Source: Pseudomonadota bacterium (lineage in GTDB: Bacteria; Pseudomonadota; Gammaproteobacteria; Burkholderiales; JAJZQI01). Taken from it: a stretch of DNA of 62,925 nucleotides. The DNA is taken from assembly GCA_021851875.1 (NCBI GenBank), contig JAJZQI010000015.1, positions 1 to 62,925 on the forward strand. Direction: 5' to 3'. The first letter of the stretch is position 1; every line of letters starts with the position of its first letter. A program made the position numbers and the translations under genes. The notes beneath the pieces are model-generated. The model saw nothing but the letters and a program-made list of their open reading frames with translations, was not told where the DNA came from and did no database searches. Shown here in pieces: positions 57,491-62,925 of the stretch.

Positions 57491-58361
57491 TTTCCGCCGG
57501 CGGAGCGATCAGGATCATGTCGCTTTCATCTTTCAGATCCACCCCGGTGAGTTTGAGTCGCAGGCCTTCCTGCGCCAGCCATAACAGTTTATGGGCAGCC
57601 GTCGCATAACTCAGTCCTTCCGTCCGGACGTTGGAAATGCAATTTCTTTCCGCGTTGTGGCGTCCCACGCGTGGCTCGTAAGTCAGATACATGCCCAGGC
57701 TGTCCGGCGAGCTCAAGCCCGGCCGCTCGCCGATGAGGATGGCAACCAGCCGTGCTCCCAGCGCTTCGCCAACCTCGTCTCCCAGGGCAACGCGTGCCTG
57801 GCTGGCCACGACAACCGGGCCAATTTGCCAGTCTTGTGGTGCAATGCGACGAATCGCCTCCAGCATCGGCAGGGCATGTTTCTGGATAGCCAGGGATGAC
57901 AGGCCGTCACCGACTACCAGCAGCAGATCTAAGGGTTTTTCGGGTTTGGCGGCCTGTAGCGCCGCCACGCTTTCTGCTTCAAGCCGCCGGCCCAGGTCCG
58001 GGCGCAACAGGTAAGTGCCACGGTCGCCCGCCCGGCTGTTCACCCTTAGCGTAGGGAAGTCGGCCGCATGCAAGCTGGCGCACAAGGCATCGACATCCAG
58101 CGGCAAATGCACCGCATCCTGCGCCATGGCGTGGGCATAGCCGAATTGCAGCACTTCTTCCGTCGGCAGGCTGGAGCCGGTTCTTCCCAGCGCAATGCGC
58201 GCCTGGGTGAATTGCCGCAATTTCTGCCACGGATCGGGCGTCGCACTGCCCTCGTTCAGGCGGCCTGCAGTTTGCCCGGCAGGCTTTTGAGCAGGCGATG
58301 GGTCGGTGTAACCGGCCGTACCCGACCGGTCGAATCCGATATGTTCATGGCGCTTAACCAT
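57474..58361 (-). CDS. eutC: Ethanolamine ammonia-lyase small subunit EutC
   Basis: Adenosylcobalamin-binding small subunit; with EutB it splits ethanolamine into acetaldehyde and ammonia. Core: PWQKLRQFTQARIALGRTG, DRGTYLLRPDLGRRL, LLLVVGDGLSSLA, LIGERPGLSSPDSLG and ERNCISNVRTEGLSY. From the ATG at 58361 it has 295 aa but overlaps eutB by 106 bases. The only other start-like codon is CTG at 58259, which overlaps the eutB stop as CTGA and gives about 261 aa beginning NEGSATPDPW after the first residue. The coordinates given use the ATG; the shorter form is a real alternative. Confidence 0.9.
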   Translation of the reverse strand: MVKRHEHIGFDRSGTAGYTDPSPAQKPAGQTAGRLNEGSATPDPWQKLRQFTQARIALGRTGSSLPTEEVLQFGYAHAMAQDAVHLPLDVDALCASLHAADFPTLRVNSRAGDRGTYLLRPDLGRRLEAESVAALQAAKPEKPLDLLLVVGDGLSSLAIQKHALPMLEAIRRIAPQDWQIGPVVVASQARVALGDEVGEALGARLVAILIGERPGLSSPDSLGMYLTYEPRVGRHNAERNCISNVRTEGLSYATAAHKLLWLAQEGLRLKLTGVDLKDESDMILIAPPAEIKQLP

Positions 58362-59650
58362 TGTTCAAACTCCGGTGCCGGTTTGAGGCCCAGCACATTG
58401 CGCAGGTAAAGGGCATCGTGAAACGACGTGCTCTGATAGTTGAGCATAATGTCGTCCGCACCGGGAATGCCCATGATAAACGTCACCTCGGCTGCTCCCA
58501 GGAGCGTCATGAGATTGTCCATGTCATCCTGGTCGGCATCGGCATGATTGGTATAGCAGACGTCGCAGCCGATGGGGACGCCCAGCAGCTTGCCGCAGAA
58601 ATGGTCCTCCAGCCCGGCGCGGATGATCTGTTTGCCGTTGTAGAGGTATTCCGGGCCGATGAAGCCCACCACGGTATTGCTCAGCAGCGGCGCGTAGCGG
58701 CGGGCGATGGCATAGGCGCGCGCCTCGCAGGTTTGCTGGTCCACGCCGAAATGGGCATTGGCCGACAGCGCCGTGCCCTGGCCGGTCTCGAAATACATCA
58801 CATTGTCGCCCGCCGTGCCGCGCTTCAGGGACAAAGCCGCTTCACGCGCCTCGCGCAGAATCTCCAGATTGATGCCGAAGCTCTGGTTGGCCTTTTCCGT
58901 GCCGGCGATGGACTGGAATACCAGATCGACCGGCGCGCCTCTTTCCATCACCTGAATCTGGTTGGTCACGTGGGTCAGCACGCAGGACTGCGTCGGAATG
59001 CCGTATTCGCTGATGACCTCGTCCACCAGATGGTACAAATCCGTCAGCGCCGGGATGCTGTCGGTAGCCGGGTTGATGCCGATAACCGCATCGCCGGAGC
59101 CATACAGCAGACCATCGACAATGGAAGCGGCGATGCCGCGCGGATCGTCGGTCGGGTGATTGGGCTGCAGGCGGGTGGACATTCTGCCCTTGAGGCCGAT
59201 GGTGTCGCGGAAGGCCGTGACCACGCGGCATTTGCGCGCGACCAGAATCAGGTCCTGATTGCGCATGAGCTTGCTGACCGCCGCCGCCATTTCGGGCGTG
59301 ATGCCCGGGGCGACGCAGGTCAGGGTTTCCGTGTCGGCCGCGTCGGACAGCAGCCAGTTGCGCAGTCCACCCACGGTGAGGTGGCTGATTGCGGAAAACG
59401 CAGCGGCGTCGTGCGTATCGATGATCAGCCGGCTGACTTCATCGCTTTCGTAGGGAATCACCAGTTCCTGCAAAAACTGGCTCAATGGAATGTCGGCCAG
59501 GCACATTTTGGCCGCCATACGCTCGGCATTGGTTTGGGCCGCAACGCCGGCAAGATAATCGCCTGAACGGCTCGGTGTGGCCTTGGCCAGCACGTCCTTC
59601 AGGTCTTTGAAATGGTAAGTCTGTACGCCGACAGTTTGGCTGTATTGCAT
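58256..59650 (-). CDS. eutB: Ethanolamine ammonia-lyase large subunit EutB
   Basis: Catalytic TIM-barrel subunit (464 aa) that binds ethanolamine. Landmarks: LLYGSGDAVIGINPATDS, the substrate-contact segment GTEKANQSFGINLEIL, VMYFETGQGTALSANAHFG and IGCDVCYTNHADADQDDMDN. It sits 46 bases after the permease gene. No eut shell, EutA or aldehyde dehydrogenase genes are in the window, so this is the simple, microcompartment-free form. The acetaldehyde enzyme must lie elsewhere. Confidence 0.95.
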   Translation of the reverse strand: MQYSQTVGVQTYHFKDLKDVLAKATPSRSGDYLAGVAAQTNAERMAAKMCLADIPLSQFLQELVIPYESDEVSRLIIDTHDAAAFSAISHLTVGGLRNWLLSDAADTETLTCVAPGITPEMAAAVSKLMRNQDLILVARKCRVVTAFRDTIGLKGRMSTRLQPNHPTDDPRGIAASIVDGLLYGSGDAVIGINPATDSIPALTDLYHLVDEVISEYGIPTQSCVLTHVTNQIQVMERGAPVDLVFQSIAGTEKANQSFGINLEILREAREAALSLKRGTAGDNVMYFETGQGTALSANAHFGVDQQTCEARAYAIARRYAPLLSNTVVGFIGPEYLYNGKQIIRAGLEDHFCGKLLGVPIGCDVCYTNHADADQDDMDNLMTLLGAAEVTFIMGIPGADDIMLNYQSTSFHDALYLRNVLGLKPAPEFEQWLSAMNISDSTGRVRPVTPTHRLLKSLPGKLQAA

Positions 59651-59696
59651 GGCGATGCCTCCTGACGGCGCCCGGCGTTAGCCGGGCGCAACACGT

Positions 59697-61073
59697 TTAA
59701 CTATTAGCTGTGACCATGTTGTCCGGAGCTGTTGCACGATGCTCTTTGGTAAACATGAAGTAAGCGAAGGCAATCGCCAGGAACAGCACAAACAGACCGG
59801 CCAGCAATTGATTGTAGTAAATCATCGTGACCAGGCTGATGGACGACAGAACCAGTGCAACCGCCGGGAACAGCGGGTAAACCATTGCCGGGAACGGGCG
59901 ATGCAGATTCGGTTCGTTTTTGCGCAACACGAACAGGCTCAGCATGGACATGATATACATCACAATCGCGCCGAACACCGCCATGGTGATCAGATTGGCC
60001 GTCAGGGTCTGGCCGCCGATGGTGATCAGGTTGTCGCTGAAGATCGCGGCCACACCGACAATGCCGCCCGCAATGATGGCGCGGTGGGGCGTTTTGAATT
60101 TGGGATGCACGGTCGCGAAGTACTTCGGCAGGTAACCCGCGCGAGACAAGGCGAAGATCTGCCGGGAGTAGCCCAGGATAATGCCGTGGAACGAGGCAAT
60201 CAGACCGAACAGACCAATCCACACCAGCATGTGCAGCCAGCCGCTATTGGCGCCCACAACCATTTTCATGGCTTGCGGCAGCGGGTCGTTGATGTTGGAC
60301 AGGGCTTTCCAGTCGCCTGCGCCGCCGGCAAAGACCATCACGCCCATGGCCAGCACCACCAGCGTCAGGATACCGGCAATGTAGGCAACCGGAATGGTGC
60401 GTTTCGGGTTTTCAGCTTCCTCGGCGGCCATGGCCACGCCTTCGATCGCCAGGAAGAACCAGATGGCAAACGGGATGGCGGCAACAATGCCGGAAATGGA
60501 ACCCAGGCTGAAATGGTCTTCACCGGACCAGCCGTGTGCCACGAAGTTGCTGACGGAGAAGCCCGGCGAAACGACGCCCATGAACACCAGCAATTCCAGA
60601 ATCGCCAGGACAGTGACAAACAGCTCAAATGTGGCCGCGATGCGCACACCGATGATATTGAGCGCGATAAAGACGACATAGGCGCCGGCCGCCATCAGTT
60701 TGACGTCAACGCCGGGAAACTGCACATTGAGGTAAGCGCCAATGGCCATGGCAATGGCGGGCGGGGCAAAGACGAACTCGATCAGGGTGGCGAAGCCCGC
60801 CAGGAAGGCGGCTTTCTCGCCAAAGGCCCGGCGGGCGTAGGCAAAGGGGCCGCCTGCGTGCGGGATGGCGGTGGTCAATTCGGTGAAACTGAAAATAAAC
60901 GTGGTGTACATCACGGCAATGAGGATGGACGTGACCATAAAGCCCAGCGTCCCGGCCGTATTCCAGCCGTAACTCCAGCCAAAATATTCGCCCGAAATCA
61001 CCAGCCCGACGGCCAGACCCCATAAATGCCAGGTGTTCAGCACTGGCTTGAGAGTGTTGCTATCATTATGCAT
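59697..61073 (-). CDS. eat: Ethanolamine permease (APC superfamily)
   Basis: Twelve-helix amino acid-polyamine-organocation carrier of about 458 aa. WGLAVGLVISGEYFGWSYGW is the typical opening of ethanolamine permeases; TAIPHAGGPFAYARRAFGE is the APC helix 2-3 region. GGAG lies 7 bases before the ATG at 61073 but only 1 base before the ATG at 61079, so 61073 is preferred. First gene of permease-eutB-eutC. An inverted repeat in its leader may regulate it. Confidence 0.9.
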   Translation of the reverse strand: MHNDSNTLKPVLNTWHLWGLAVGLVISGEYFGWSYGWNTAGTLGFMVTSILIAVMYTTFIFSFTELTTAIPHAGGPFAYARRAFGEKAAFLAGFATLIEFVFAPPAIAMAIGAYLNVQFPGVDVKLMAAGAYVVFIALNIIGVRIAATFELFVTVLAILELLVFMGVVSPGFSVSNFVAHGWSGEDHFSLGSISGIVAAIPFAIWFFLAIEGVAMAAEEAENPKRTIPVAYIAGILTLVVLAMGVMVFAGGAGDWKALSNINDPLPQAMKMVVGANSGWLHMLVWIGLFGLIASFHGIILGYSRQIFALSRAGYLPKYFATVHPKFKTPHRAIIAGGIVGVAAIFSDNLITIGGQTLTANLITMAVFGAIVMYIMSMLSLFVLRKNEPNLHRPFPAMVYPLFPAVALVLSSISLVTMIYYNQLLAGLFVLFLAIAFAYFMFTKEHRATAPDNMVTANS

Positions 61074-61092
61074 GATCATGCTCCATATATGC

Positions 61093-61113
61093 TCTGCCGA
61101 TTTTGTCGGCAGA
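61093..61113. promoter_or_regulatory. Inverted repeat TCTGCCGA-N5-TCGGCAGA in the eut leader
   Basis: Perfect 8-bp arms around TTTTG. It lies 20 bases before the permease start. It may be an operator overlapping the promoter or a leader hairpin close to the ribosome-binding site. It shares the TGCCGA/TCGGCA half-sites with the palindrome at 61242. Confidence 0.55.
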
Positions 61114-61241
61114 ATTTACGGTACCCAATGAATGATGAAGAACGATGGCCGGCCAGGAACCGGGTGGAACGCTTTTGGCACAATCCGGCGCATCGTACTG
61201 GGGTCAATTTAGGCGTGTTGGCATGACCGTGCTATCCCGTT

Positions 61242-61257
61242 TCGGCAAATTTGCCGA
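61242..61257. promoter_or_regulatory. 16-bp perfect palindrome TCGGCAAATTTGCCGA
   Basis: Perfect dyad about 170 bases upstream of the permease start. It contains TCGGCA and TGCCGA half-sites separated by four bases, the same half-sites as at 61093-61113. A pair of related dyads at one promoter suggests a dimeric repressor or activator. AraC-type proteins usually prefer direct repeats, so the binder may not be the EutR-like protein. Confidence 0.5.
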
Positions 61258-61422
61258 TTCTTATATAAGTCTTGGGCAGGGCGGCGGGGTTTGAGCTTGC
61301 GCCATGCCAGGGCTGGCTCGCGCTGGCGCAAGGAGAACAGCCGTGCGTACATGGCTGGCGAGGAAAGTTTCGGCCCTCGCCGGAGGCAAGCCCCAGCCGA
61401 AATTCAACGCCACAGGCGGCGT

Positions 61423-62319
61423 CTATCTGTCAGGCGTCTGCAGTGCCTGTGTCAGTAAGGCATCCATCTGCTGCATCTGTTCTGCGGAGAGGTCGAAGTT
61501 AAAGATGGCCAGGTCTTCCCGCATGTGCTGCTCAGAAGATGTGCCGGTAAGAGGCACGATGCCATGGAGGGTGAGATAGCGGAAAAATACCTGAGCTGTC
61601 GTTTTGCCGAGATTCTGTGCAAGCTCCTGCACCACCGTGCTGCGTAAAAGTTCGATGTTCGCCGTCAGGCTCCAGAAACTTTCGAACACCATGCCATGGT
61701 CGGCACACCACAGCCGTATATCCGCATTGAAGCCGTTATCTTTGTAAAAGCGGTTTTGCAGTACCACGGGTTTCACCGCCGCATCGGCATATAGTGCTTG
61801 CAGCACGGTCAGATCATAGCAGTTGCTGATACCCAACTGCCGTGCGCCGCCGGTTGCATGAATCGCTTCCATGGCCTGCCAGGCCTGCATCATCGTTTCG
61901 TGCGGCAGCATGGGCGAATGCAGAATCAGGCAATCCACATAATCCGTTTGCAGATTGCGCTGTGATACTCCAAAGGACTGAGCCACTTGCAATGCCACGG
62001 GGGCGTCCACATCGTAGGGCACCTGATTGGGGTCCTGGCTGGAAAGCGGGGTGAACTTGGTTTGCAGGTACAACTCATCACGCGCAATACCCAGAGAATG
62101 CGCTTTTTGCAGCCCCGCACCCACCAGGCGCTCATCATAATGCTTGGGCTGGCAGGCTGTGTCGAAACCCCGAAAACCCGCCTCAAGCGCCTGCGCCACC
62201 AATTCCGAGGTCCGCTCCTTTTTCCAGGCAGTGCCATACAGAATGCGCGGCATTTTAATTTGGACTGACGTTGTCAGCCAGGTGTGAGTGTTCACTGTTG
62301 TTTGTCTTTCGAAATGCAC
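61423..62319 (-). CDS. Aldo/keto reductase
   Basis: NADPH-dependent TIM-barrel reductase of up to 298 aa. The catalytic tetrad is visible: Asp in GFRGFDTACQPKHY, Tyr in HYDERLVG, Lys in LQTKFTPL and His in DCLILHSPM. The cofactor region FRYLTLHGIVPLTGTSSEQH is near the end. The start is uncertain: GTG at 62319 or 62295, or ATG at 62253 (MPRILYGTAWKK), none with a clear ribosome-binding site. Same strand as the eut genes but 343 bases away. Substrate unknown. Confidence 0.85.
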   Translation of the reverse strand: MHFERQTTVNTHTWLTTSVQIKMPRILYGTAWKKERTSELVAQALEAGFRGFDTACQPKHYDERLVGAGLQKAHSLGIARDELYLQTKFTPLSSQDPNQVPYDVDAPVALQVAQSFGVSQRNLQTDYVDCLILHSPMLPHETMMQAWQAMEAIHATGGARQLGISNCYDLTVLQALYADAAVKPVVLQNRFYKDNGFNADIRLWCADHGMVFESFWSLTANIELLRSTVVQELAQNLGKTTAQVFFRYLTLHGIVPLTGTSSEQHMREDLAIFNFDLSAEQMQQMDALLTQALQTPDR

Positions 62320-62330
62320 GGGGGGCAGAT

Positions 62331-62630
62331 TTATCGCGCAGTATCCGTGTTAAGTGCCGGCTTGGGTGAAGCAACGGGCAATCTTCCTATGCGGCCAAGA
62401 TGCGTAAAGTTAAATCCCTCTGCGTATTTGAGGCCATATCCAGTGCTCTGTCAAAACCAATGTGTGCACACCAGATGAGGCTGACGGAGATGAGCACTGG
62501 AAGGGGTAGAGCAATGCCAACAACGAGACACGCCAAAGCCCCAATGTATGAGTGCGCCAGGTTGTAACTCACAGCACCCGTCTTGTGGAGCCCACGAGAT
62601 AGCCCACAAACATCACAGCATCAGCAGCAC
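62331..62630 (-). pseudogene. Frameshifted remnant of a DUF4260 membrane protein
   Basis: Read on the minus strand, three frames together give a DUF4260-like sequence. AVMFVGYLVGS comes first; a shift between about 62580 and 62592 leads to GAVSYNLAHSYIGALACLV and IWCAHIGFDRAL. A second shift near 62440 (two C where three are expected) then leads to GYGLKYAEGFNFTHLGRIGR, stopping at 62331-62333. The N-terminal part is missing; the homology ends at the repeat-rich stretch from about 62620. An intact 61-aa frame (62387-62572) covers only the middle. Confidence 0.75.
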
Positions 62631-62640
62631 GGCATCAGCA

Positions 62641-62674
62641 AGCATCGGGGTCAGCGAAGAAGCATCGGGGTCAG
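62641..62674 (+). repeat. 14-bp direct repeat AGCATCGGGGTCAG
   Basis: Exact copies at 62641-62654 and 62661-62674; the second forms part of the left arm of the large inverted repeat. This hints at partial duplication of one end of that element. Confidence 0.8.
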
Positions 62675-62733
62675 GCCTTACATTTTACACAAACAAAACA
62701 GGGGTGGTGTAAAATGTAAGGCCTGACCCCGAT
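62664..62733. repeat. Perfect 27-bp inverted repeat (REP/RAYT-like)
   Basis: Arms at 62664-62690 and 62707-62733 are perfect reverse complements around a 16-base spacer. The arm begins ATCGGGGTCAGG and ends TTTTACAC. Sequences of the GGGGTCAGG...AATGTAAG kind often flank IS200-like REP-associated transposases in proteobacteria; that link is from memory. The element interrupts an IS110-type reading frame after codon 18. Confidence 0.85.
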
Positions 62734-62925
62734 TGTGCAGCTTTTTCGATACATCAATCCCTACAAAGTGAACCGCCTCGTTCATCGTTCTGACCTTCCT
62801 CGTATGCAGGTTCAGGCTCACGCCCCACCCAAGTTACCGTACGGCTTGATTGAACGAAAAACAGGCTGCAGCACCTATCTGACCCACAGGCTGTTAGCCT
62901 TAAGCCTTATCGATGTCTTGCAGCC
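62678..62925 (-). mobile_element. IS110-family transposase, 5' stump
   Basis: On the minus strand an ATG at 62785, preceded by AGGAAGG, starts MNEAVHFVGIDVSKK. The VGIDVSKK motif is the DEDD-type opening of IS110 transposases. After about 17 codons the frame enters the inverted repeat and stops at 62678-62680 (35 codons in all), so the rest of the gene is missing here. The 140 bases upstream (62786-62925) are probably the IS left end and run off the window. Confidence 0.65.

Larger units (their letters stand above)
61080..61422. other. Intergenic region upstream of the eut operon
   Basis: These 343 bases hold no gene I can support. Two palindromes with the same half-site are listed separately. 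The right half (about 61290-61420) is GC-rich and may carry the end of the aldo/keto reductase transcript. I looked for a cobalamin riboswitch on the minus strand and saw no B12-box-like sequence. Confidence 0.5.

Noticed and set aside
59739-61025. Plus-strand open frame of 428 codons opposite the ethanolamine permease
   Set aside because: His/Gln/Asn-rich antisense text; the permease has clear membrane helices and family motifs.
61360-61371. GAGGAAAGTTTC, reminiscent of the conserved GAGGAAAGTCC of RNase P RNA
   Set aside because: Only this short string matches; the other conserved RNase P segments are not found within the available spacer.
61080-61422. Cobalamin riboswitch upstream of the B12-dependent eut genes
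   Set aside because: I looked for a B12-box and the long conserved core on the minus strand and found neither.

Overview
The window looks like a chromosomal segment of a free-living, Gram-negative betaproteobacterium, probably of the Nitrosomonadales (Gallionella, Sulfuricella or methylotroph side). That placement is inference from gene content and order: mlaFEDCB, an ABC exporter pair, ibaG, murA, hisGDCBHAFIE, a HIT protein and tatABC run in one direction, and bpt and aat lie close together. No rRNA, tRNA or CRISPR array is recognisable. Coding density is high and many genes overlap by 1-4 bases.

Layout. (1) 1-8600, minus strand: a 14-copy 7-bp tandem repeat, then an MSHA/type IV pilus assembly block read from the right as sigma-54 response regulator, ExeA/MshM-like ATPase, MshL secretin, MshN-like TPR protein, MshE ATPase and MshG platform protein. 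(2) 8.7-11.1 kb: an orphan small protein, an atypical SDR and a luciferase-like flavin oxidoreductase. (3) 11.4-26.2 kb, plus strand: outer-membrane lipid asymmetry (Mla), murein precursor synthesis, the whole contiguous histidine pathway except HisZ and histidinol-phosphatase, and the Tat translocon. (4) 26.2-33.2 kb: metal-dependent hydrolase, folA, a dihaem cytochrome c, thyA, a ccdAB module, rlmJ, a truncated haemoglobin, and the two N-degron aminoacyl transferases bpt and aat with two unrecognised small ORFs between them.

(5) 33.4-47.2 kb is the most interesting part. An MCP without a periplasmic sensor is followed by a membrane-anchored NIT-like protein. Facing them is a tight six-gene operon: CHASE2-adenylate cyclase, class II cyclic-nucleotide phosphodiesterase (MBL fold), TPR-beta-barrel protein resembling Slam, FecR-domain secreted protein with a TbpB-like C-terminus, GAF-GspE ATPase, and GAF-HD-GYP c-di-GMP phosphodiesterase. 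A HDOD/EAL-like gene diverges from it. The six genes together suggest an envelope-sensing and surface-export system run by cAMP and c-di-GMP. I do not know a described system with this composition.

(6) 47.2-52.1 kb: an AT-rich 342-bp intergenic region with DnaA-box matches, then parE and parC (topoisomerase IV). (7) 52.4-56.2 kb: DUF4124 protein, rhomboid protease, and a zinc-finger/membrane/TPR protein of unknown function. (8) 56.5-61.1 kb: microcompartment-free ethanolamine catabolism (AraC/EutR-type regulator converging on permease-eutB-eutC) with two related palindromes upstream of the permease. (9) 61.4-62.9 kb: an aldo/keto reductase, then a decayed zone with a frameshifted DUF4260 remnant, a perfect 27-bp inverted repeat and an IS110-type transposase stump cut by that repeat.
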